The translations under genes and the position numbers were made by a program. The notes beneath the pieces were generated by a model that worked only from the letters and a program-made list of their open reading frames with translations, searched no databases and was not told where the DNA came from. This document shows, one piece after another, positions 10,598 to 21,121 of a DNA stretch of 64,000 nucleotides (position 1 is the first letter of the stretch; the number at the start of each line of letters is the position of its first letter). Where the stretch lies: positions 559,501 to 623,500 of the forward strand of contig CP051140.1 of assembly GCA_001592805.2 (NCBI GenBank), given 5' to 3'. Origin of the DNA: Peltaster fructicola (Eukaryota > Ascomycota > Dothideomycetes).

Positions 10598-11770
10598 CTA
10601 CTCCTTGTAGCGCCTATCTCTGAAACCAGCAAGTACCTCGGCAGTTCCATCACCACGTTCAGCATACCTCTTTGCAGCAATGTCCGGGTTTAGCTGCATG
10701 GTCTGTTTCGCTTTGACCCATTGCTCCATCGTCACCTCTGACTCGAAACGTGGCTGCACACCTGCTTTCTGCAGCACTGGAGAATCTGTGATCGGTGTGA
10801 GTATGGTACTGTTGTGAGGTCTGGCGAAGTAAAGCAGTCCGGTCCGTTTGTATTGACGTTGGTCTTGTGGTGGCGCAACTACACGATGAACAGAGCTCTT
10901 CAGCCATCCTCCAGTCAAGTGCGAGATAGTATCTGCAAGGTTGACAGTGATGGTGTCAGGTTGAGCAGACACCCAAGTCCACTCATTGTCGTCTCCCAAG
11001 ATCTGAAGTCCTGCTACAGGTTGTCGAAAAAGTAGAGTCACCGTGCCCAGGTCTGTATGTCCTCCAGTAGCTCCATACTTGCTATCGGCCCACTCTTGCT
11101 CAGTACGAGGGTGGTACAACATGTAGCGAAAGTGGTCTTCACTCTTCTGATCGTAGGTGTGCTGCTTCACCAGATACTCCTCGTCAGGAAGCTGTAGTAC
11201 GATGGCAAGGAGTCTGAGCAGAGGCAAGACGACGTTGTTATGCAACGCTTTATGGAATCGCTCGATCTCGGCAAGATTGGCCTTGATCAGCTCCGGGTGC
11301 CCATACTTGCCTTCGAAGTCCTTTGTGAACTTGGGTATGTTGTACATCTCGATGTTGTCCTTCGTCTTGCCATCATCGCTGCTGCGCAAACCTCGACGTC
11401 TCCACCCATTGTAGTCTGCAATCTTATAGTTGACCTCGTACTGCTCTTTTTCAGACTCGGGCAACTCGAAGAATGCTTGAGCAAGCGTGAATTGTCTGTC
11501 CACTTCCTCTTGTGTTATACCATAGTTCTTGACGTAGAAGAAGCCGACACGATGAACAGCATGCTCAAGCTGATGTGCGAGTCGCTGCTTACCACCAGGT
11601 CGCTGGTAATCTTCAAGATCGAGTGTGACGAGCTCAGACCACGGCAGGTCTGCTTTTGTCTCCGGTGGATGGACGTACTGCTTGAGATGAGTTACATCAT
11701 ATGTAGAGTTGCTCGGTAGGGTGTCGTTGGCAACGAGAGGAGCTTGGCGCGTTTCAGTCAAAGTAGCCAT
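10598..11770 (-). CDS. 2-oxoglutarate/Fe(II)-dependent dioxygenase (isopenicillin N synthase-like)
   Basis: This is a 390-residue single-exon protein. The N-terminal DIOX_N module is seen in the ALVTLDL-like segment WSELVTLDLEDY and in VGFFYVKNYGI (about residues 40-85). The C-terminal jelly roll carries the iron ligands HTDLGTVTLL (HxD) and VHRVVAPP (distal His), and the 2OG-binding region ends in YKRTGLLYFARP, where the usual RxS is replaced by Arg-Pro-His. Such enzymes hydroxylate or desaturate small molecules and are common in fungal secondary metabolism and catabolism; no substrate can be assigned. The start at 11770 (MATLTETR) has good context; a Met 17 codons upstream is in frame. An amino-acid permease gene follows on the same strand with 288 bp between them. 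Confidence 0.9.
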   Translation of the reverse strand: MATLTETRQAPLVANDTLPSNSTYDVTHLKQYVHPPETKADLPWSELVTLDLEDYQRPGGKQRLAHQLEHAVHRVGFFYVKNYGITQEEVDRQFTLAQAFFELPESEKEQYEVNYKIADYNGWRRRGLRSSDDGKTKDNIEMYNIPKFTKDFEGKYGHPELIKANLAEIERFHKALHNNVVLPLLRLLAIVLQLPDEEYLVKQHTYDQKSEDHFRYMLYHPRTEQEWADSKYGATGGHTDLGTVTLLFRQPVAGLQILGDDNEWTWVSAQPDTITVNLADTISHLTGGWLKSSVHRVVAPPQDQRQYKRTGLLYFARPHNSTILTPITDSPVLQKAGVQPRFESEVTMEQWVKAKQTMQLNPDIAAKRYAERGDGTAEVLAGFRDRRYKE

Positions 11771-12058
11771 GGTCGAAGTATATCGCAGAAAGTGTAGCTG
11801 ATACTGCAGCGTGTTGTGCACATCGTGGAGGACAACCAGAACGATCCATCTTGTATGGTATAGTCAATGGATTTGTCAGATAGCCGCATCAACTCATGTG
11901 TACCAGCGATCGCGCAATCGATGTAAGCTGTAAGAGGTCGGACAAGACAGTGAAGGTGAGTTGCACAGCTTCGTGAGGGGCCTGCCAAGCACGACATCTA
12001 GAGACACAAATGCGCCATCACGAGCATCGCAAGCATGAAGGTTCATTTCAATCTCTAT

Positions 12059-13928
12059 CTATACCTTTACACTATCGCGCCTCCTGTCATTACCGCCGGC
12101 CTGCCTCTTGATGCCAAAGAGCTGGATCATCTCAACCCAGAATCCAACTGGCTTGGAAATGAAGGTGGCCTCGTACGCATCGATGACAGGACGATCCCAG
12201 ACGAGGTCTGCCTCCAACGGGCTCACTATGTGAGTGCGGTGGATCAGCTTCCATACCACGAACATGATAGGCGCAACGATCAGCATCGCGTAGTAAGAGA
12301 AGAAGGTTGACACATCCCATGGTGTGAAGGATGAGTAGCCGTAGCAAAAGACGATCAGAATCATGAAGACCAGTGAGATCCATGCAGAGTATGGTTGGAA
12401 CCATCCGGTGTATGGAAGGGACTTGCGGTCGATGCCTTGTGCTTTGAGAGCGCGGTAGAAGAAGATGTAGGTAATCGACATGATGATGTAGTCAATCACT
12501 CCACCAGCAGTGATGAGGTTGATGAGCCACACCAGCACCTTGTTCGAGCCCTTGCTCAAGGACAAGAAGGAGAGCAATGGGAAGATCATAACCACGGCGA
12601 AGCACAGGACCGGGATACCAGACTTGGTACAGTAGCGGAGTGCCTTTGGCGCTCGGCCCTCTATAGCAAGACTGTAGAGACTGCGAGTAGCACAGTAGGT
12701 GTATGTGTTTCCTGCTGAGAAGATTGAAGTGACCAGAAGTGCGTTGACGATGTGAGGCAGAACGTTGACTCCGAGGTTCTGCATGGCCACAACATAGGGA
12801 GATGCGTTGGCTGTACCGGCTCCAAGGTTAGCAACGAGCGTTGCATCGTTGTATGGCACAAGGATGCCGACCGCTAGGGCGCCCATGATGAAGAAGACAC
12901 CGAATCGCCAGTAAACAGTCTTGAATGCGTTCTTGATGTAGATCCTTGGGCGCTTGGCCTCGGCAGCAACCATGGAGATGTACTCTGGGCCAACGACGCA
13001 GAAACTTGCAGACCAGAGAGCAGACAAGAAGCCCTCGAAGCGACCCAGAGAGCCAATGCCGGCAAATGCTCCAGGTTGTGACCAGTATTGGAAGCCATAC
13101 GCGTGACCGTTTGTACCACCAACCATGGTGATGAAGGTGAAGCTGAAGAGGATCAAGATCAGAATGACCTTGCCACCAGACAACCAGAACTCGGCTTCAC
13201 CGTATGCCTTGACAGCTAGGACGTTGAGTAGTCTATTATCAATCAGTAAACGAAGACTCATTTGCAGATGGTGCATGTGGCAATTGCTGCTTGTGGAATA
13301 GTCTTGCTGCGTTGGGAGATGCTCTCGTCGGCTTGGTTCTCATATGGGCAAATCGTTGCTCTTGGTTCGAATCATCCTCTTTTTGGGAGTGTCGCATAGG
13401 GGGAAAGCAGTCGCATCTGGGAGAATCTTACGCATAAAGAACGATGCAGGCAGCACACACAGCAGCAGCTGGAATGTCATCTCGCCAGAAAGACAGGACC
13501 ACGTTCAGAGCCACAATCTCGAAGGGAATGAGTAGGGCTTCGTAGAAGAAGAAGTTCCATCCAGCAGTAAATCCGAGGGCGTCGTCAACCCATTTACCGG
13601 CCAATCGAACGAAACCACCAGAGACAGGCATGAAAGTGGTCATTTCTGCAATACCATTGTTGACAAGTCCTAGCATACAGCTGTATAACGTGTAGGCCAG
13701 GAACAAACTGGCGGGACCTCCAGCATGGAGACCACCGCCGATGCTGATGAAGAGTGCCGTGCCGATAGAACCTCCAATGGCCAGGAGCTGTATTTGTCGG
13801 TTGCCAAGTCGTCGATGAAGATGATCGGCATTCTCCATCACTTCACCTTGGTCGAATGTATCATTGTGCTCGTAAGCTGGGTCCACAGCATAGGTGCCAG
13901 TGACCTTTTCGTCCTTGAATGAAGCCAT
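12059..13928 (-). CDS. Amino-acid permease (AAP/YAT family, APC superfamily)
   Basis: There are two exons, 13432-13928 and 12059-13232; the intron of 199 bp is the longest resolved here (donor GTAAGA, acceptor AATAG, phase 2) and joins CIVLYA to LLNVLAVKAYGE, the family's usual sequence at this point. The protein has 556 residues. A short cytosolic tail is followed by LHRRLGNRQIQLLAIGGSIGTALF (TM1, with the GSIGTALF substrate-binding loop), MPVSGGFVRLAGKWVDDALGF and GWNFFFYEALLIPFE. Further on come the TM6 region FCVVGPEYISMVAAEAKRPR and a cytosolic tail. It is a plasma-membrane proton/amino-acid symporter of the yeast Agp/Dip5/Gap type. Substrate range is unknown. The start at 13928 is chosen because the next upstream Met belongs to untypical leader sequence. 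Confidence 0.92.
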
Positions 13929-16900
13929 GATGTCGTATGGGAGGGAGGAGGTATAGAGCAAAGATGCACGAAGGAGCCCTAGGATAGCATGTTTATAAAC
14001 GCAAGACGTCGCCCGTAGTACAGAGGCTGCTCTTCTTGCAGAGACTTCCGCATCTTGACCTGACGCGCTATATTGCTGTCGAGGTAATGCTGATTGGGTG
14101 TAGTTAGGACGCCGAGCAAAAGATCGTGGTCCAAGACCCATCTATGCATGCTAAAAGCAAACTTTGACTGTCGGCTCGTGGGATGTCGTGCGAACAGGGA
14201 AAAACCTCGCGTGGTCCAGGTCTGTGCTCCACGCATAGTATCGCACTAAAGTCTACCGTGGAAGACTTCAGTTTCTAGGCCGGGTTCCAGACGTCCAGCT
14301 TCACGGACTGGCTGCTCAGAACCTGCTGGATTAGCACGATCGATGACTGAGATTTGTCCATACGACTCATGGTGCCACTGTGCGCTTCGAGAGATCTGTC
14401 AGGCGTCAAGTGAGATAATGCACTAAGCTTTGCTAAGGTAGCAGGCATCGAGTTGTCCTGCATCTGCGCTTCTAGGAATGCGGGTGATCGCTTAGATAAG
14501 AGTAGTCGCCATCGATTCATTTGCCCACGTCTGTTGCTTCCGGCGAACCCTTGAGCAGGACGAAGGTACTGTTGTTCACTGATTGCCACTGCTCGTAGTA
14601 GTGGTCTCAATGCCAATGCTTAAGCTTCTCCTCTTTCTCCTTGGCGGTCGCGGTGCACAGCCTTTCAGCAAGCTGGCCAGATATCGGTGTTCCAAGTGTG
14701 GCGACACATGATTGTACTGCCGATGTGAGTAGCCCGAAGACTTCACGATGGTCTCTTGGAGGTAGCACTGCTGGACAGTTCATATGGATGTCATTGGATT
14801 AGGATGATGACTTCCCTCGTCGCTGAGTAGGCTGCAGCAATCGAGGTCTGCGACCTGCCAAGATCATCGTTCGCATACATGTGTGCATCAATAGCCCATG
14901 CCAACAGTCATGTCTACCCAGGACATATAGCACTTGCAGCTATTGTGCTCAGAGAAATTGCGATCAGGCGTAAGCTTCGACCATGACTGTGGTGATAGAG
15001 CGCTAGCTTCGGTCTCATCGAATGCTGCCGTGTTCAAGGCTGGGCTGGGCAAACTCTGTGTGCAGACAGTGTCTCTGGAAACTCGCGTAGTGTGTCACTT
15101 TGATAGGTAGCTGTCTGTTGGCGCGGTTCGAGCTACCCTGATAGTGTTGAGATCGCATGAGGAGTTCAAGTTGAGAGGCTTCATGGCGATTTCGTAGTCG
15201 CTCTCGTAGCGTCAGACCTCGAGCTACATGGCCGAGGATGCTCTTCGAACAAAGCCAATGGATAGCAAGATGACGATGTGATGGCCTTGAGTGCCTGCGT
15301 TGCTGCGCCGCTAAGGAACAACGGCTTGAAACCGGCGGCTTTGCTACATGTTGTGCTTCAAAGACTCAAGACCTAGTTAGTGCTGTGATTCGAGGTACAA
15401 GTACTCAGAGGCGGGCTGAAGGGCTTGAAGGACCCACACTGATGAGAGAAATCATCTTCGAATACTTCTAGAAGCTGGTGTAACGCTGTCGGGTTTGAGG
15501 TGACCGACTCTCGTGCGAATTTGTGCTTAGGCTGGCGTTCTGGCAAGGCAGCTCGATGCGTCCGCGATAATGCAGCCGATGCCCAGCAATTGTAGACAGC
15601 ATGCAGCGAATGCATCAGATGATCATGAATTGGTAGAGATGAAGATGATCGATGGTCGAGAAGGAGGAAAGACCCATCCGCGTCACTGGTCTGTGCTTCT
15701 GCCTCTACTCACATTTGTAGCACAGCCGTGATTCTTTATACATTCATCCGCCACTGCACTATCGCCAACATATGCGCTCCCATGCGTGGCGACACAGCGC
15801 GGCGCCTATCTACGCTCGAGGCCAGTATAGGTCTTGCCTGTGCTCTACCTTTCCGACGCCCTGATCTCGAACGAGGACTGTCGCAGTCCGTGGTCAAAAA
15901 AGCCGTGTCAGCAACGAAGGATCGAAGAGACACATGGGCTACACAACGGCCCTGAACCTGTGACCAGACGTTGAAAGCAATCTCAGAACGTTCCCACCCC
16001 GAACTTGCACTGATTGATAGAACCTGATGCCCGACCGTGGAGTTTTACGACATCCCTTCTCGATGTAGCAACAGCCACGTATGGGACCAGATGACCATTA
16101 CCTAGTCGACAAGTCAGGAAAAGAGCAAGATACACAAGGCTGGTCTATATCAAGGCTGATACGTTCGATGGTTCCAGAACGACACGAAGCTACTGTACTG
16201 CTCCAGCAGACATGATATATCGCTTCACACTATTAGCACCCTCGAGAGCGGCGTCTTTGCAGTCAACAATGAGAAACTGTTGGCAACACTGTGACGTATC
16301 GCACACTTGCAGATGATGGAACTCATATGATGATGTACTGATGCTATACTGCTGCTGGCGAGGATGTTCGCTTTCTCCCAGCAACAACGATCAAGTGCTG
16401 TCGACAAACTGCTGCAATTCTTGGTCCTGCTTTGCTGCTGCTGCTTGCATCTCCGTGGCCGTGCAAACGGCAAGCATTCATGAATACGGTCTCGCTGGCT
16501 ACTTCTTCTGATGCGCCTCGTATCGATCCTAGACATGCAGTAACCGAGCTCGAAACGGGCAGGCTTTGCTCCTGCTAATGGCCATGAACATACTTGTGGG
16601 CAGGCTGTGTATAGCATTGCTGTGACACGTTACCTGAGCCAAGCCGCAGGCGAAACACCAGAGGATGATAGCCGACATACATATCTCGATGCGACGTACT
16701 GTCTCGCTTGGCGACGGTGACTCTAAGTTTGGATCGAGCTGCTTCGACGGGCGCTTCCAGAAGAATCGCCAAGCGTTTGATCCTTTGATCCTTCGATCCT
16801 TCAACCGGCCGCCAAGCTGTTGCCTTTCTTCAAAGGATCGCATGAATCGTCACTTCGATTCTGCCCGTCGGCGCACAACGCTTGCATTTCAACAAGATCT

Positions 16901-17545
16901 TCCTCTTGGAAACAGTCTTGCCAAGGAGCTTACAGAACCTTGCGAAGGCTATGCCACGTCTAAAATTGGGTCGTCGCGACAAGTGTCTGCTACCTACAAG
17001 CACGAAGACCTCCATTTGTCTCTACGACAGCATTCTTACGAGGCGTTTGATGCCATGTGCGAAGGATAGGATAGCATATGGGTGTCCAGGCGAGTATTGC
17101 AGATCGCAGTAGTCTGTGATGGACATGTCCTCACGACTTGCACGTCTACAGAATCCACGGTCTTAGTACAGCTGTACAACAGCCAAGCTTCCCCGATTCC
17201 ATATCGCGACTGATCATCAGAGACTCTGAAACATCCTGACCACACAGTACCTCACGTTCACAGCCGATCAGACGTAATGCTTGGCAAGCCGTGTCGTTAT
17301 TTGCCTTAGCCCATCATACACCAACCGTCAACGTGGTTGCATCGCAGCATTAGCTGATCCTGTCCTACAGCACAGCATCTTGGCAAGTATCAGGTGCACC
17401 TCCTGCTAAGCAAGGCCGGCTGAATCGCCTTCAGCCATACACATGTCCTTGGGAGCATACAGTATGCATAAGTATCTCGTCGTTTCTCCTTGCAATGCAT
17501 CATCATCATCCACAACCACCTCAGACTTCATACACTCAATACACC
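13929..17545. other. 3.6-kb gene-poor region
   Basis: No gene is supported here. Frames reach at most 134 codons (16665-17069, plus) and overlap frames on the other strand; none has a motif, good start context or splice-joined extension. A small 8-bp direct repeat (TTTGATCC-like, three units) lies at about 16776-16806. No terminal inverted repeats, transposase or reverse transcriptase fragments were recognised, and the base composition is not strongly AT-rich, so there is no obvious RIP relic. Confidence 0.5.
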
Positions 17546-18415
17546 ATGACCAAGCTTATCTTTGCAACAGCTCTTTTGAGCGCTCTTGCTGTCCAGGCGA
17601 CACCTCTTGAACTTTCCAAGCGAGAGATCCTCCAAGCTCTGCCTCAAAATGCCGACAAGATCGAATTGTGAGTGATATTCCACTTACGCTTCTCGCTAAC
17701 ACCCAACAGACAGTACCAGCCATACTTCGACTGGGACACTGATGGCTGCTATCAGACTGCTGCTATAGACCCCAGTGGCAAGCTCAACGGCGGTCTATCC
17801 ATGACCGGCACACCTCAAGGCAAGTGCCGCGATCCTGTACAGCTCGAGAACAGCAACACATACTCTCGTCGTCGTTGCAACAACGGCATTTGCGGCATTG
17901 TGTACGAATACTACTACGAGAAGGATCAGAATGGTTTGGGACCTGGCGCAATTGGTCACAGACACGATTTCGAGAACGTTGTAGTGTTCGTCAATGTCAA
18001 GGAGAATCGCGTCCTTCGAGTGGCAGCGTCTCAGCACTCAGGATATGAGGCTCGTGACAAGGACTTCCCTCTTGATGGTACACATCCACTCATGGTCTAC
18101 CACAAGGATGGCCGTAAGTTGCACTTTTACCACTCCAAGGAAATACTGACTGTCATAGCCAACACTCACTGCAACCGGTTCGCAAATGCCGATGACATCA
18201 AGAGGCCTGAGAACTATCAAGGCCACTTCTTCCGTGCTCCACTTGTTGGCTGGCTTGGATGGCCAAACGCCGGCCTTCGTGATAAGATGAATAACAACAA
18301 CTGGGGAGCAGCAACACCAAAGACAAGGGAGGCATCTTTCGCAGAAGCTCTTAAGAAAGCTGGTGCTGCCAATGTTGGACTCAATCCAAATGGACCTGAT
18401 GACTACCTCCTGTAG
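17546..18415 (+). CDS. NEP1-like protein (NPP1 domain, NLP), secreted
   Basis: There are three exons: 17546-17667, 17710-18113 and 18159-18415. Intron 1 is 42 bp (GTGAGT...CAACAG) and intron 2 is 45 bp (GTAAGT, branch TACTGAC, TCATAG). Intron 2 has no in-frame stop, so unspliced mRNA would also read through. The 260-residue product begins with a hydrophobic signal peptide ending near AVQATP. The NPP1 domain follows, with CYQTAAIDP, YSRRRCNNGICGIVYEYYYE and the conserved heptapeptide as GHRHDFE (residues 123-129), where the usual Trp is Phe. Four cysteines are seen. NLPs are secreted proteins that, in cytolytic members, bind sphingolipids of eudicot membranes and cause necrosis; many fungal ones are not cytolytic, and which kind this is cannot be told. 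The gene sits alone between gene-poor stretches. Confidence 0.92.
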
Positions 18416-19765
18416 GTTGAAGACAATTTGTGACAAAGACGAGAGGCGTAGCAGATCCATAGACAGGGAGGCTTGTGAGCATCCTTTGAATGAGACAATA
18501 GATGTTGAGCAACAGTACGCAATTCCCACCAGCACAGTTCCACGGTGTTCTTGTCATCTTCGTCGTCGTCGTCCGCAGCAGAGTGGCAGTAACAGCATAG
18601 GTATCGCCATGAGCAGTAGAGCGCCATACGCATGAGCAGTTGTACAGTGAGACAACATGCAGACCAAATGTCAAGTAGCATAACATCACCATGAGTAGTA
18701 GGACATGAACAGAGCGTTGTCATCGATACAGTGTCGCCAGGCATAGACCGGGAGCAAGAGGACAAAGACTGGTCGTGATAGCAGGCGGTAGCAGGGTGGT
18801 ATGGAGCAGTGATCAATTGGCTGTCACCATGTAACGCCGTCATTGAATAGTACTGGATCGTGTTCGAATGTGATTGCTCCATATGCGTCATGACTTGCGT
18901 ACAGCCTGTCCTGGTTGCTCTCCTCAACCTGACTCATAACAACTTATGCGAGTTTAGGGTCAACCAGCTCTTGTACGCGTGCGACTTCGATCGCTCTCGC
19001 CAGTCGCTTCGAAGCGATGTGTGGCATCAAGATGTGTATGCTGAGACCTGGTGCAGGACAGTGAAATGTACAAAGGATCAGAAGTGGATAAATGAGACGA
19101 AGCCGTAGCACTGGTCCGTGAGCATCACTCACCGCCTTGCTCTGGCAGATTAGACCTCACCTTCAACAGCAATTGGCATCATTGTTACTCAATGCTCGAA
19201 TCGCCATACCACGTCAAAGACCATACACTCATACCTCCAGCTATCATATAGTGCTGAAGCTTCACTTCACGTCGTGGCTTAACGCAGGTCGCACGCACAA
19301 GCTCTTAATCATACGCAACGACAACTGTCAGTCAAGGACCTCTTGTCCACAAGTGAGTAAGGACACCGCCAGCACATGGTCTTAGACAATACGAGGGCCA
19401 CCGCTTGTGCTATTCGGCTCAATGGCTATGTTCTAGTCGATCATGGACCACACGGCAACCCCAGGGTTGTTCGGGAAGACACCTTGTACGACATTGAAGC
19501 GCCGCATTAGCGAGACACAGTCCGTCCGCCCCTGGGCCCTGGATCTTGCTTGCGGTGGTCCTGGAAACCCGGCGTAGAGACCGGTTCTTGCATCGTCTAG
19601 ATGTTCTTGATGGTGTGGAGATGCTGCAGCAGTACATTGTACATCGTACTAGTCCCATTACTCCGAACAGCTTCCCTCACGCATATATAGAGGTAGGACC
19701 GAACCACTTATCACATTACAGTACCCTCTCTCCGACAGTCACATCTTCGTCGTTCGTAGTACATC
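18416..19765. other. 1.35-kb intergenic region, no supported gene
   Basis: Overlapping short frames on both strands show no recognisable motif. The region immediately upstream of the cupin gene has a TATA-like TATATAG at about 19685. Confidence 0.4.
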
Positions 19766-20662
19766 ATGCTCGTCAGAAGTCTTGCACTGATCGCCATTCT
19801 ACCCTACATATCAGCCCTGCCGCACGGATCTGACACCACACGTCATGAAGAACGTGCAGACAACCAAACGATTTACTACTACACGAACACTTCTTCACTC
19901 ACACGACAGAACCCAACATACACTAAAGACCAGCTGAATGCCATCAAGTTAGCGTATACCTCCAACGACCGCCTGAGCCTTATCCGTAGCTTCGGCGATA
20001 CTGACGACTACTTCAAGTACGACTTCAGCCCAACTTTGAGTGGAGGTAATGCCGGGTCAGGTGAAGGAGGACAAGGACTTCTAGCTCAGGTCTCAAACTT
20101 TCCAGTTCTCATGGGCACCGGCCTCAGCTTGGCCATGGGCTTTCTGGGTCCTTGTAAGTAAATCCGTTGCCCAAGAGTTTTATCTGACGGTAAAGGTGGT
20201 CTTGATAGTATGCACATCCACAATCGAGCCACAGAGCTAGTGCTCCTAATCAAAGGTGGTCCTTTGCAAACATCATTCGTAATGGAAGATGGCCTCACGG
20301 ATCCCTTTAATGCTACCATTGGTCTTTATCAAGCCGTCATTCGTCCGATGGGGTCTATACATTGGGAGTTCAACGACAATTGTCAAGCGGCCGTATTCGT
20401 TACAGCCCTGAGCAATGAAGATCCTGGTGTCAGTCGAACAGCTCAAAACTTCTTCGTCAATCCGATCGATCTGGTCGAAGGTGCGATGGGATATCCTGCA
20501 TTCCTAGACAACCAAACTACTGAAGGGATCTACAGGACATTACCACGAGCCTTTGCACTTGGAGCCAAGGAATGCTTGAAGAGATGCGGTGTTACTTACA
20601 CACCAGAGGACAATCCCAACTACAGCACTAACACAACCAAGCGAGATGCGGTGGAGGAGTGA
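19766..20662 (+). CDS. Secreted germin-like cupin (spherulin-type)
   Basis: There are two exons, 19766-20153 and 20196-20662; the 42-bp intron (GTAAGT...GTAAAG, phase 1) joins FLGPC to GLDSMHIHN. The 284-residue product starts with a signal peptide (hydrophobic to about residue 18, ALP). The single cupin barrel has motif 1 HIHNRATE (HxHxxxxE) and motif 2 PMGSIHWEFN (PxGxxHxxxN), which together give the His/Glu/His set that binds a metal. The family includes fungal spherulin-like and plant germin-like proteins of the cell wall or stress response; enzymatic activity (oxalate oxidase or superoxide dismutase in germins) cannot be inferred here. Several N-glycosylation sequons and a KR site near the C-terminus (TNTTKRDAVEE) fit an extracellular protein. 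Confidence 0.9.
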
Positions 20663-21121
20663 CTACGTCAAGCTTAACTGTACATCCGTATGGCTTCACG
20701 GCCTCCTGTCATTTTCTGGCCCATGTTGGTTCAGTGCTTTTAGTGCTGCTATCACGACCAGTCTTGCTATTCCAAGGATCAGTATCCTCATCCCTACGCT
20801 ACAGTCCAGATTTTACGAATCCTGCCAAGTAGTGTCAGATAGACAACGCAATGGACAGCTTTTATTGCACGTCTCATATAGCTTGGTGCATTCCCAGCAG
20901 TAGCTGCACTCCTAGTCTGTTGTTCCACTATATTGAAGCAATGTATCATCAGCTCTATGCTCGCTAACCAGGCGTCCGTTATCTTTGACCATTGCGCTCA
21001 CCATCAAGCCAGGTGTGTGATGGTCTTCAGTTGTCATCAAGGCTCACTTCATAATATCTCGAATCAATAACATTTATGATTAAGCGATCGTACATATGGT
21101 TGGTATCAATGCAAAGGATGA
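20663..21121. other. intergenic region between convergent genes
   Basis: These 459 bp separate the cupin gene (plus) from the eisosome gene (minus). Nothing beyond probable 3' untranslated regions is seen. Confidence 0.4.

Noticed and set aside
13355-13385. A GGTTCGAATC word resembling a tRNA B box
   Set aside because: The flanking bases cannot form a T-arm stem (one of five pairs), there is no A box at the right distance, and it lies within the intron of the amino-acid permease gene.
10598-13928. A secondary-metabolite cluster built on the 2OG oxygenase and permease
   Set aside because: No synthase, synthetase, terpene cyclase or cluster regulator is nearby; adjacency of two such genes is not evidence of a cluster.
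16665-17069. A 134-codon plus-strand frame in the gene-poor region
   Set aside because: No domain, signal peptide or promoter feature, and equal-sized frames exist on the other strand.
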